The notes under the pieces were generated by a model that did no database searches, was not told where the DNA came from, and saw only the letters and a list, made by a program, of their open reading frames with translations. Positions 54,973 through 63,638 of a stretch of 64,000 nt of DNA are shown here, in pieces. The DNA comes from Paraburkholderia atlantica. Lineage in GTDB: Bacteria; Pseudomonadota; Gammaproteobacteria; Burkholderiales; Burkholderiaceae. Made by a program: the position numbers and the translations under genes. The stretch lies in the NCBI RefSeq assembly GCF_009362785.1, contig NZ_WHNQ01000028.1, positions 30,164 to 94,163 of the forward strand. The letters are read 5' to 3'. Every line of letters starts with the position of its first letter. Positions within the stretch are counted from its first letter, which is position 1.

Positions 54973-55344
54973 GCATTGTTCGGAGGCGTTGTTCGGAAGC
55001 TTCGCGCTTACTCGAACCTCGATGAACCTGATCGGTTTATCTCTACGACGAGCGACTCGGACGCGGATCGACAATCGGCGCGCGGACTGCGTGAAGCCGC
55101 GCAAGCGAGCATCGCGCGATCGGCGCAGAATGACTGGACCCACGGGTGCCTGCGCCGCAGGTGTGAAGGTGCGCACCACTCGCCAGCGTATGGTCGGAAG
55201 ATCGCCCGACACAGTGATGCGGACATAGCAGCCGGCGTAACGTCCGGTCGCCCGTGGCCTTTCGCGCGATGGCCGATGGGTATTAGCGGCCCTCATTCGC
55301 GTTGACGTGCGGCGCATGGCGAGAGGCGACGCAGCCGCTCCTTC

Positions 55345-55373
55345 CTGACATTACAATTGCATTTGCGTATAAT
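55345..55373 (+). promoter_or_regulatory. Near-consensus sigma-70 promoter
   Basis: CTGACA (five of six matches) and TATAAT (perfect) are separated by 17 bases. The predicted transcript would begin near 55,380, leading into the EamA transporter gene. The gap 54973-55344 before it shows no supported gene. Confidence 0.7.
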
Positions 55374-55482
55374 TTCGCGAAGCCTTCATACGGTATCACT
55401 GAAAAGCAAATCATCGATACCGCAATAAAAAGCACTGCTGTGGCCTGCCCACATAGTGCACAAAGACAACATCACTCGAAAT

Positions 55483-56487
55483 ATGTCCGTGCCTTCAGCC
55501 ACAACCGGATCGCGCGATTCCGCGCGGTTTTTCACCCAACCGAAAGTGCTCGTCATCGTGGCGACGCTATGCTGCCTGCTTTGGGGCAGCTCATACCCGG
55601 CAATTAAAATCGGCTACGCGTTGCTCGGAATAACACAAAACGATATCCCCTCGAAGCTGATCTTCGCAGGCTACCGGTTCGTGCTCGCCGGGTTGTTGTT
55701 ATTGATTCTCGCGGCCTTTTCGAAAAAGCCTGTTTTCGAATTAAATCGACGCAATAGCGGACAGCTGATGCTATTGGGCTTCACGCAAACCGCCATTCAA
55801 TACGTTTTCTTCTATATCGGTCTCGCCTACACGACCGGCGTGCGCGGTTCGATCCTGAACTCGACGACGACCTTCTTCAGCGTGCTGCTTGCCCATTTCA
55901 TCTACAAGAACGATAAGGTCTCGCCACGCAAAGCGCTTGGATGTCTGCTGGGATTCGTCGGCGTGATGGTCGTCAATTTCGGCGACGGTCTGTTTGAATT
56001 TGCGTTCACCTTGCTCGGCGAAGGCTTTATCGTGATTGCCGCATTCGTGCTGTCCGCCGCATCGATTTACGGCAAGCGCATTTCGCAGAGCATGGACGTC
56101 ATGGTCATGACGGGTTATCAGCTCGGGTTTGGCGGCGTCGTTCTGCTCGCGGCGGGGTACGCGACCGGTGGTTCGTTGCACGCGTTCACACTGGGATCGA
56201 CGGCATTGCTGGCCTATCTGGCGTTGCTGTCCGCGGCGGCCTTCACGTTGTGGAGTCTTCTGCTCAAATATAACCAGGTCGGCAAAGTTACCGTTTTCAA
56301 TTTCCTGGTGCCGGTGTTCGGTACCGTGCTGTCCGCGATTTGTCTGAACGAGAACATCATGGAATTGAAGAATCTCGTCGCGCTGGTGCTGGTATGCGGG
56401 GGGATCTGGCTGGTTACGCGGTCGGCGCAACGGAGCGCCGGCTATTCGAAGGGTGGTGTCGCTGTGGGCCCTCAGGGTCGAGGCTGA
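55483..56487 (+). CDS. EamA/DMT family transporter
   Basis: The product is about 334 residues with roughly ten membrane segments in two EamA repeats. VIVATLCCLLWGSSYPAIKI starts the first repeat, with AIQYVFFYIGLAYTTGVRGS and the C-terminal VFNFLVPVFGTVLSAICLNE. Such proteins export metabolites such as amino acids or take part in drug resistance. I chose ATG 55483; a GTG at 55456 is in frame. A strong promoter lies about 110 bases upstream. Confidence 0.85.
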   Translation: MSVPSATTGSRDSARFFTQPKVLVIVATLCCLLWGSSYPAIKIGYALLGITQNDIPSKLIFAGYRFVLAGLLLLILAAFSKKPVFELNRRNSGQLMLLGFTQTAIQYVFFYIGLAYTTGVRGSILNSTTTFFSVLLAHFIYKNDKVSPRKALGCLLGFVGVMVVNFGDGLFEFAFTLLGEGFIVIAAFVLSAASIYGKRISQSMDVMVMTGYQLGFGGVVLLAAGYATGGSLHAFTLGSTALLAYLALLSAAAFTLWSLLLKYNQVGKVTVFNFLVPVFGTVLSAICLNENIMELKNLVALVLVCGGIWLVTRSAQRSAGYSKGGVAVGPQGRG

Positions 56488-56518
56488 GTTTGCGGGGTTC
56501 GGTCGCGTCGGCTTCCTG

Positions 56519-57586
56519 TCAAACGCTGTCCGACGCAACCGGCAACCCCTCCGTCCGCCACCGCAGCATCCCGCCGGCGAGATTCGCCACCTTGCCGAAC
56601 CCCGCCTTCGTCAGCAACACGCTCGCCTGCGCCGAGCGCACGCCGGACCGGCACACCGCGACCACCGGCCGCTCGCGATCCAGTTCTTCGAGCCGCCCTG
56701 TCAATTGCGACAGCGGCACCAGCTTCGCGTCCGGCAGATGACCCAAGCGATCGATGAACTCGGGCGCCTCGCGTACATCGACGATCTGAAACTTCGCGCC
56801 ATGCTCGAGCAGCGCCATCGGTTCGATTTCCCACACGCCGCTAAAGCGCAGCGTCAACGGTGCCCAATCCGGCGTTTCGGTCGCGACTTCGGCGCCGCCT
56901 TCCGGCTGCCCGCAACGCATGTTTGCGGGCACCGCGATTGCCATCTGCTTCGGATGCGGCAAATTCAGGTTGTTCATGTACCCGGCAAAATCGCCGACGT
57001 CGACGTCGCCGCCCAGACGCGGATTGAAGCGCCGCTCCTCGGTCACGCTCGTCACCGTGATGCCGCGATAATCGTGCGCGGGATAAAGGAGGCAGCCGTC
57101 CGGCAGCGACAGGATCTGCTCGCGCACGGACGCGAACAACTGCTGCGGACTACCCTGCTGGAAATCGGTGCGGCCACAGCCGCGAATCAGCAGGCTGTCG
57201 CCGGTAAAGGCCATGCTCTGATCGTCGAGCACATAGGTCAGGCAGCCATTCGTATGGCCAGGCGTCGCGCGCACGGTCAGATGACGCGTGCCGAAGTCGA
57301 TCCGATCGCCATGCGCGAGCGGCCGCGTCACGCCTTTCGCCTCGACGACCGCGGCAAGCGCGATCTCGCTGCCGCAACGCAAACGCATGCGCCATGCGCC
57401 GGTTACGTGATCGGCGTGCACGTGGGTATCGAGCGTAGTGAGCAGCCATAGGCCCAGTTCGCGCAGCAGTGCCTGGTCGCGCGGCACCTGCTCGTAGACG
57501 GGGTCGATCAGCACCGCCTCGCCGCTGTCGCCGAGCAGGTACGTGTAGGTCGACGAAACAGGATCGAACAACTGGCGAAAAATCAT
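56519..57586 (-). CDS. Persulfide dioxygenase-rhodanese fusion
   Basis: The product is 355 residues. The N-terminal ~235 residues are a metallo-beta-lactamase-fold persulfide dioxygenase, with metal site THVHADH near residues 53-59, ATPGHTNGC and YPAHDYRG. The C-terminal ~100 residues form a rhodanese domain with active-site loop VCRSGVRSAQ (Cys near 310). The P. phytofirmans enzyme of this design oxidises glutathione persulfide to sulfite and transfers sulfur to or from thiosulfate. ATG 57586 is the family start. The peroxiredoxin gene lies 57 bases upstream on the same strand. Confidence 0.9.
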   Translation of the reverse strand: MIFRQLFDPVSSTYTYLLGDSGEAVLIDPVYEQVPRDQALLRELGLWLLTTLDTHVHADHVTGAWRMRLRCGSEIALAAVVEAKGVTRPLAHGDRIDFGTRHLTVRATPGHTNGCLTYVLDDQSMAFTGDSLLIRGCGRTDFQQGSPQQLFASVREQILSLPDGCLLYPAHDYRGITVTSVTEERRFNPRLGGDVDVGDFAGYMNNLNLPHPKQMAIAVPANMRCGQPEGGAEVATETPDWAPLTLRFSGVWEIEPMALLEHGAKFQIVDVREAPEFIDRLGHLPDAKLVPLSQLTGRLEELDRERPVVAVCRSGVRSAQASVLLTKAGFGKVANLAGGMLRWRTEGLPVASDSV

Positions 57587-57643
57587 CTGTATCTCTTGAG
57601 AAGATCGGCGCGGCGGCCGCGAACGGCCGCCGTGCCACACCGA

Positions 57644-58300
57644 TCAGCCGGGTTGCTTGGTGGTGCGCAGATACGGTTTGATGGTCTTGAAACCAGGGAA
57701 CAACTGCTGCGCCTCTTCGTTGCTGACCGCGGACGTGATGATCACGTCTTCGCCCTGCTTCCAGTTGACCGGCGTCGCAACCCTATGTTTGGCGGTCAGT
57801 TGGATCGAATCGAGCACGCGCAGGATTTCGTCGAAGTTGCGCCCGGTGCTCATCGGGTAGGTCAGCGTCAGCTTGATCTTCTTGTCGGGACCGATGATGA
57901 AAACCGAGCGCACGGTCGCGTTGGTCGCGGCGGTGCGGCCCTCGCTGGTATCGCCCGCGTCGGCCGGCAGCATGTTGTACAGCTTGGCGATCGAGAGGTC
58001 AGTGTCGCCGATCATCGGGTACTTGACGGCGGCGCCCTGCGTTTCCTCGATGTCCTTGGCCCATTTTTCATGGTCTTCGACCGGATCGACCGATAGCCCG
58101 ATCAGCTTCGCGTTGCGCTTGGTGAACTCCGGCTCGATCTTCGCCATGTAGCCCAGTTCAGTCGTGCAAACCGGCGTGAAGTCTTTCGGGTGAGAGAACA
58201 GGATCGCCCATTGGTCGCCGATCCAGTCGTGGAAATCGATGGTGCCCTGCGTGGTCCGCGCGGTAAAGTTGGGCGCGGTGTCATTGATACGAAGTGACAT
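57644..58300 (-). CDS. 1-Cys peroxiredoxin (Prx6 type)
   Basis: The product is 218 residues. The peroxidatic Cys is near residue 45 in FTPVCTTELGYM, the Prx6 class motif with PVCTTE. GLSVDPVEDHEKWAKDIEE and the C-terminal PVNWKQGEDVIITSAVS are typical of this longer subtype. It reduces hydrogen peroxide and organic peroxides. AGGACGG before ATG 58300 supports the start. It precedes the persulfide dioxygenase gene, so the two may respond together to oxidative or sulfide stress. Confidence 0.9.
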   Translation of the reverse strand: MSLRINDTAPNFTARTTQGTIDFHDWIGDQWAILFSHPKDFTPVCTTELGYMAKIEPEFTKRNAKLIGLSVDPVEDHEKWAKDIEETQGAAVKYPMIGDTDLSIAKLYNMLPADAGDTSEGRTAATNATVRSVFIIGPDKKIKLTLTYPMSTGRNFDEILRVLDSIQLTAKHRVATPVNWKQGEDVIITSAVSNEEAQQLFPGFKTIKPYLRTTKQPG

Positions 58301-58678
58301 ATTGCCGTCCTGTGAAGTCGTGGTTAACAAGAAGACCCGAGCGAGGCCTGTCTGCAACGGTCCAACACGAGCCCGTTTAATCCCGGGGATTGAAAATCAC
58401 CAAGGCTCACAACGATAGATGAAGCTTCCGCGGCGCATACTCGCGCGGCAAGTAGCGCTTCGCCGCATCGCGCAGTGAGAATTCAAATATAGCGCGTTAC
58501 GCGCAAGCCCATGGTGACACCCATCGGAACCAGCCCGGTTGGCCACTCCCGGGACGACTGCCATGAATGACGTTTATCGGTAAATCATGGACATTCGATG
58601 CGCCGGCGTGTGTGCCATAGCGCACAGATTTACCGGGCGCTGCTTTGATCAGACCGTTCCATCGCCGAATTCGCGGCG
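58301..58678. other. Gap holding the peroxiredoxin promoter
   Basis: This is 378 bases between the peroxiredoxin start and the end of galU. No supported gene and no obvious OxyR-type repeat were seen. Confidence 0.4.
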
Positions 58679-59578
58679 CTATGCGCGGTGCCCGGGCGCG
58701 GCCGTCTCGCCGTGTACGCGCTTGCGCAACCAGGCACCGAATGCATCGTGTACTTCGTTATGCCGCAGCGCGAAGTCGACGGTCGCCTGCAGGTAACCGA
58801 GTTTGGTCCCGCAGTCATAGCGTTTGCCGATGAATTCATACGCCAGCACCTGCTCGTCCTCGAGCATCGAATGAATGGCGGGTGTCAGTTGAATCTCGCC
58901 GTGCGGGCCCGGCTGCAGCGCGCGCAAATGGTCGAACACCGCTGGCATCAACACATAGCGCCCCGCGACACCGAAGCATGAAGGCGCTTTTTCCGGCGCA
59001 GGCTTTTCGACGATGCTCGACACGTTGATCACGCGCTCGTCCCAATGTCGTCCACCGACCACGCCATGCGAGCAAGCGCCGTCCGCTTCGAATTCCTCGA
59101 CCCCGATCACCGACGAATCGTAATGACTGAAGATGTGCACCATCTGCTCGAGAACGGGCGGCTCGCCCTCGATCAGATCGTCGGCGAGAACGACCGCAAA
59201 CGGGTCGTCGCCGATCAGCTTTTGCGCGCACAACACCGCATGCCCGAGTCCGAGCGGCTCGGCTTGCCGAACATAGATGCAGTTGACGTTGGGCGGTTTG
59301 ATGCTTTGCACGAGTTCGGCGAGGCTCTGCAGCCCGCGCGCCCGCAGCACGTGTTCGACTTCGTAAGATTTGTCGAAATGGTCTTCGATCACGCGTTTAC
59401 CGCGGCCCGTGATGAAGATCAGCTCGGTGATACCCGCGGCAACCGCTTCTTCGACCGCGTATTGAATCAGCGGTTTGTCGATGACCGGCAGCATCTCCTT
59501 CGGACTCGCCTTCGTGGCCGGCAGAAAGCGCGTGTCGATTCCCGCGACCGGAAACACCGCCTTGTGAACTGCGAGCAT
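58679..59578 (-). CDS. galU: UTP-glucose-1-phosphate uridylyltransferase
   Basis: The product is 299 residues and makes UDP-glucose from UTP and glucose-1-phosphate for envelope polysaccharides. Motifs are FLPATKASPKEMLPVIDKPL, QAEPLGLGHAVLCA, VVLADDLIEG and GVAGRYVLMP. The nucleotide loop reads VAGIDTRFL where the family has GxGTR, so residue 15 is Asp instead of Gly. The start at 59578 has GAGGAGG before it; the longer frame upstream is discarded. The glycosyltransferase genes at the right end could use its product, but they are not adjacent. Confidence 0.9.
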   Translation of the reverse strand: MLAVHKAVFPVAGIDTRFLPATKASPKEMLPVIDKPLIQYAVEEAVAAGITELIFITGRGKRVIEDHFDKSYEVEHVLRARGLQSLAELVQSIKPPNVNCIYVRQAEPLGLGHAVLCAQKLIGDDPFAVVLADDLIEGEPPVLEQMVHIFSHYDSSVIGVEEFEADGACSHGVVGGRHWDERVINVSSIVEKPAPEKAPSCFGVAGRYVLMPAVFDHLRALQPGPHGEIQLTPAIHSMLEDEQVLAYEFIGKRYDCGTKLGYLQATVDFALRHNEVHDAFGAWLRKRVHGETAAPGHRA

Positions 59579-59990
59579 GATGACCTCCTCGTCCGGCTGG
59601 TAGACGGAGCAGCACGGCTGTATGACATGGCCGGATGCCGCCGGCTGGGCGTCCCGCTTCGGCTGGCCAGTGCTGCGCGTCGGAGCGTGCGGTACTGATG
59701 AAGCGCTTGCAACAAACGCGGCTTCCGTCCGCTCGCAAACATCTGCTGAATGCTCGCCATGATGGCACGGTTTGCCGGCCGGCGCGGAACTCGCCATTGC
59801 GGCGCGTCAGTCCGCAGTGCCGGCGCGACTGGGGCGAACCCGGGTCGTCGAGGGGACCGACTTCGAACACGGGATAAGCGGCTTTTAAGCTTGCAGGGCG
59901 TAACTTCATACACACGCTGAATGCCGGGCGCCCCGTCGGCCCTCACTCCCTGTTCACACGCGGACGTCGCACGTCCGATCCCACTTTGAT
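59579..59990. other. Gap upstream of galU
   Basis: This is 412 bases in the divergent space before a tiny plus-strand gene. No supported coding frame was seen; the galU promoter should be here. Confidence 0.4.
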
Positions 59991-60098
59991 ATGAAAAAGC
60001 TAGTGCGCTCGATTGACTTCATTCTGTTGACCGCCGCGTCGGTGGGCCTCGTCGTGTTTGTCGTCTGGCGAGTGGCGACGGTAAAGGGTTGGCTTTAG
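59991..60098 (+). CDS. 35-residue single-pass membrane protein
   Basis: The translation starts MKKLVRSIDFILLTAASVGL and continues VVFVVWRVATVKGWL. It has a positive N-terminus, one transmembrane helix and a short basic end. There is no good ribosome site, and its stop lies inside a tandem repeat. The regular membrane-protein profile is the only support. Confidence 0.4.
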   Translation: MKKLVRSIDFILLTAASVGLVVFVVWRVATVKGWL

Positions 60099-60122
60099 GG
60101 ATTGGCTTTAGGGATTGGCTTT
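60089..60122. repeat. 13-bp tandem repeat
   Basis: The unit TTGGCTTTAGGGA occurs twice in full and a third time for 8 bases, directly head to tail. It covers the end of the tiny membrane-protein frame and may vary in copy number by slippage. Confidence 0.8.
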
Positions 60123-60242
60123 CTCTCTCTGCGCTCAGACGTCCGCAATGCATGTCCCTTGCCTGCAAAAAAGGTCGCAACAATGCCGTCATAAATCATC
60201 CGCACAATTCGACGCCACCAACAACCACAAGAACGTCTCGTG

Positions 60243-62225
60243 ATGACCCATCTTCGCGTCCCTCTCCCGCTGCGCCTCACTATTCTCGCAAGCGTGGCGG
60301 CACTAGCCGCGTGCGGTGGCAGCAATGATTCTTCTACGCCGACGGCCTCGAATACGTCGACGGCAACGGCGACGGCCTCGATCCCGGCGCCCCCTGTCGA
60401 CCCCGGTTTTATCGACAACGCCGCAATCCCCGACGTACCCGCGTTCGTCGACACGATTGCGACCAACCAGCGCGGCGATGCGCGATATGCGACGCTCGCC
60501 ACGAATGCGGGCGTGCGTGTCGTCTCGCGATTCCTCGATATCTGGCAACCGTTGACCGAGATTGTCGATGCGGGCGTCTCCGCCCCCGCCAATGGTTCCT
60601 TTCCGGCTGTCGTGCAGTCCACGTGGACGGGACTACCCAATGACGGTACGCCGGGCGGGGCTGTCGTGAATAGCGCCGTCCATGCCGCAAATATCCAATT
60701 CGTGGTCACCGAGACGACCAACCGAACCCAGGCGCAGGCCGATGCAGCCTACTACGATGACCGGCGCGGCAAAGGCTACAGCGTGACCGATGGCCTGGGA
60801 CCGCTCACCAATGCGTGGCGCACGGCGGCGCAGCAGACAACGACGATCACGTCGATTCCTGCCGATGCGAGGACCGTGCTGTACAACGACGCCGGCAACA
60901 ACGTCGGCGTCGGCAGCAGTGGCGGCAACAGCAGTTTCGGCCAGGTTGTCGACCTGCTCAACAACATGGGCAACAACGCGTCGACCGAGCCGGCCAAACG
61001 CTTCTACAAGTACGCGCGACCGTACCGCTGGAGCACGAATGTCGTGGTAGCTCCGACTCTGGTGCCTGCCGAGAGCACCACGCCTTCGACCGATGGCGGA
61101 TATATCAGCGGTCACGAGGCGGAGGCGATGCGCGACGCGATGACGATGGCCTACGTGCTGCCGGAGCGATTCCAGGAGATGGCGAGCCGCGGCCTCGAAC
61201 TCGGCGAAAACCGCATTTTTGCCGGGATGCATTCGCCGCTCGACGTCATTGCCGGTCGGATGTTTGCACTTGCGGCGACTGCCGCGAATCTTTCCGATCC
61301 GGGCAACGCCACGTTGAAGAGCGGCGCATATAGCCAGGCGCACGCAGCCCTGATGCAGTCGACCAACACCAATTCGACGAACTTCGCCGCTTTCGCCCAC
61401 TCCGGCACGGCAGCGACGGACCGCTTCGCCGACTATGCGACGAACAAAGCGGACTTCACTCGCCGCATGACGTTCGGCTTTGCGCCGATCGAATCGACCG
61501 ACGCGCCGCCCGTTGTGCCGAAGGGCGCGGAGGTATTACTGGAGACGCGCTTTCCGTATCTGAGCGCCGCCCAGCGCCGCGTAGTGCTCAAAACGACCGA
61601 GCTTCCTTCCGGCTATCCGGTCATGGATGACGCGGAAGGTTGGGGCCGCCTCAACATGTTCGCGGCCGGCGACGGATACGGTGCGTTCAATGGCAGCGTC
61701 ATCGTTTCGATGGATGCGTCCAAAGGCGGATTCAACGCGTCGGATTTGTGGCGCAACGACATTTCCGGCGCGGGGAAGCTGACGCTGCAGGGTAGCGGTA
61801 CGTTGAAGCTCGGTGGCAACAACATCTGGTCGGGCGGTTCCCAGGTCAATGGCGGCGTGCTCGAGGCCGATTCCCCGAACGCGTTCGGCACGGGCGACGT
61901 GTATGTGGGTGCGGGCGGCGTCACCATCGCTGCGTCTTCGCCCGTGTCCATCGTCGGCAAGTACACGCAACTCGCCGGCACGACACTCGAACTCGACATC
62001 GACGGAAAAGGCGCCGGCCAACTGCACGTTGGCAATCAGCTGACCATCGCAGGCGGCACGCTATACGTGAAGTTCGTGAACGGCTATGCGCCCAAGGTCG
62101 GCGACATCATCGCTCTGATCGATGGCAACGGGGCGACCAGGCAGTTCACGACGATCACAGTCGATGGCCACAAGGCGACGCCTGTCTATTCGGCGACCGG
62201 CGTGTCGGTGCACATCGATTCGTAA
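60243..62225 (+). CDS. PAP2 acid phosphatase lipoprotein with autotransporter-type tail
   Basis: The product is about 660 residues. A lipoprotein signal ends AALAACGGSN. The phosphatase core has the three PAP2 motifs: KRFYKYARPYRW, the GYISGHEAEAMR segment (SGH) and GENRIFAGMHSPLDVIAGR with the catalytic His. The C-terminal ~190 residues match autotransporter-associated beta-strand repeats (LTLQGSGTLKLGGNNIWSGG, QVNGGVLEADSPNAFGTGDV) with no barrel domain after them. It probably hydrolyses phosphate esters at the cell surface. Confidence 0.85.
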   Translation: MTHLRVPLPLRLTILASVAALAACGGSNDSSTPTASNTSTATATASIPAPPVDPGFIDNAAIPDVPAFVDTIATNQRGDARYATLATNAGVRVVSRFLDIWQPLTEIVDAGVSAPANGSFPAVVQSTWTGLPNDGTPGGAVVNSAVHAANIQFVVTETTNRTQAQADAAYYDDRRGKGYSVTDGLGPLTNAWRTAAQQTTTITSIPADARTVLYNDAGNNVGVGSSGGNSSFGQVVDLLNNMGNNASTEPAKRFYKYARPYRWSTNVVVAPTLVPAESTTPSTDGGYISGHEAEAMRDAMTMAYVLPERFQEMASRGLELGENRIFAGMHSPLDVIAGRMFALAATAANLSDPGNATLKSGAYSQAHAALMQSTNTNSTNFAAFAHSGTAATDRFADYATNKADFTRRMTFGFAPIESTDAPPVVPKGAEVLLETRFPYLSAAQRRVVLKTTELPSGYPVMDDAEGWGRLNMFAAGDGYGAFNGSVIVSMDASKGGFNASDLWRNDISGAGKLTLQGSGTLKLGGNNIWSGGSQVNGGVLEADSPNAFGTGDVYVGAGGVTIAASSPVSIVGKYTQLAGTTLELDIDGKGAGQLHVGNQLTIAGGTLYVKFVNGYAPKVGDIIALIDGNGATRQFTTITVDGHKATPVYSATGVSVHIDS

Positions 62226-62377
62226 TCCGGCCGGATGCCGCGCTGGATTGCGATGCGCGACGCCGTCAGGTGGATAGGCAGGCAAGACAGTGATGCCCGT
62301 CTGTAACGCCTGACGGTGTTTCTGGATACGTCCAGTCATTTGGCAATCCCGCGCAACGCGAGACATGATCGCGAAAA

Positions 62378-63556
62378 TTACAACTCGAAAAAACAAAGCA
62401 ACTTCCAAAGCAGGAAATTTCGTGTGCGGAAAGCGCAATCGAGCCTATCGCCCTTGTCGCTGCTGATGCCAACGCTGCACTCCCTTCGCAACGCTTCCAG
62501 TTGAAGGCAGCATAGATAGAAGACAGCTCGCTTTACGTCATTGTCGAAACTGGCGAGTCTCCCGTAGAGCAGTGCACCGAAATGACTCTTAACCTGGTTG
62601 AGGACGCGGTTGTCAGTCGGCAAACCCAATGAACGTCTGTCCGACAGAAGCTTCAACACGATCCAATAGGCATCCAGTGTCTTTGGATCTCTGGTCAAGA
62701 CAGCCGTCAGTCCGCGCGGGTTCTCACGATAGTAGTAGACCGGCTGACTGAGGCTCGCATAGCCGTTGGCCAGCGGAAGCAGCACCAGCGTGACGACCGA
62801 ATCTTCATACGCCATGCCCACCGGAAACTGCACGCTTTTGAAAAGGTCACGCTTGATGATCTTTCCCCACGGATAACCCGACAGACTGAAGATATCCGGA
62901 TCAGCGCGAGTCGCTACCGAGTCGTTGAAGACCTGCGTTCTATGTATTTTGTCAGTCACGTCGACGACGCAGTAACTGCCTTGCACGATATCGACGTCGT
63001 GTCGAAGTGCGGGAGCGAGCAGGGTCTCGACGCAGTCCGGCGGCAGGTAGTCGTCCGCGTCGACGAACATCACGTACTTGCCTTTTGCGTGTCTGAGACC
63101 TTCGTTGCGGGCAAGCGCCACGCCGCCGTTCGCGATGTGCACCACGGTCACGCGGGCGCGGTTCGCGTAGCGATCGAGAATGACAGAAGAACCGTCCGTC
63201 GATCCATCATCGACGGTAATCAGTTCGTACGCGAGTGTGGTGTTCTGGGTCAGAATCGAGTCAATGCACTTCAGCAGATAGGCTTGCGCGTTGTACACGG
63301 GCACGATGATGGAAAGCCATAGGCCCGTGTCCTCGTTCATGCAGGCCAACTGCTGAGGAGCGGACGGCCGATACGGCCTCAGCTTCTGTATGCGTGCCTC
63401 CAATGCCATTTTGTCCATTGGCTTTTTTCTGCCGTCGGCTGTCAGCTTGAGGGCCGTGGCGACACAGGAAAGAGGGAATCGGGAGACCACGTCAAGGCTC
63501 CTGGCAACGGCGTCCGAACGCGTCGCCTTGGAGACGTACCTATAAACCTTGCTCAT
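62378..63556 (-). CDS. Family 2 glycosyltransferase
   Basis: The product is 392 residues. A GT-A fold begins near residue 80: LSIIVPVYNAQAYLLKCIDS, ELITVDDGSTDGSS, GVALARNEGLRHAKGKYVMF and VDADDYLPPD (metal-binding DxD). The ~75-residue leader before it is basic. It transfers a sugar to a surface polymer. With the partial glycosyltransferase at the right edge, on the same strand, it suggests a polysaccharide cluster continuing outside. Confidence 0.88.
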   Translation of the reverse strand: MSKVYRYVSKATRSDAVARSLDVVSRFPLSCVATALKLTADGRKKPMDKMALEARIQKLRPYRPSAPQQLACMNEDTGLWLSIIVPVYNAQAYLLKCIDSILTQNTTLAYELITVDDGSTDGSSVILDRYANRARVTVVHIANGGVALARNEGLRHAKGKYVMFVDADDYLPPDCVETLLAPALRHDVDIVQGSYCVVDVTDKIHRTQVFNDSVATRADPDIFSLSGYPWGKIIKRDLFKSVQFPVGMAYEDSVVTLVLLPLANGYASLSQPVYYYRENPRGLTAVLTRDPKTLDAYWIVLKLLSDRRSLGLPTDNRVLNQVKSHFGALLYGRLASFDNDVKRAVFYLCCLQLEALRRECSVGISSDKGDRLDCAFRTRNFLLWKLLCFFEL

Positions 63557-63638
63557 GCATCCTCCGGGTCAAACAGTGCCTGATACAGCCGCCGAGACCG
63601 ATTTCATTCATCGGCATCATCGTGCTCCAGAAAACTCT

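Noticed and set aside
59397..59946. Open frames upstream of galU
   Set aside because: They overlap the real galU start, which has a strong ribosome site at 59578, and carry no recognisable domain.
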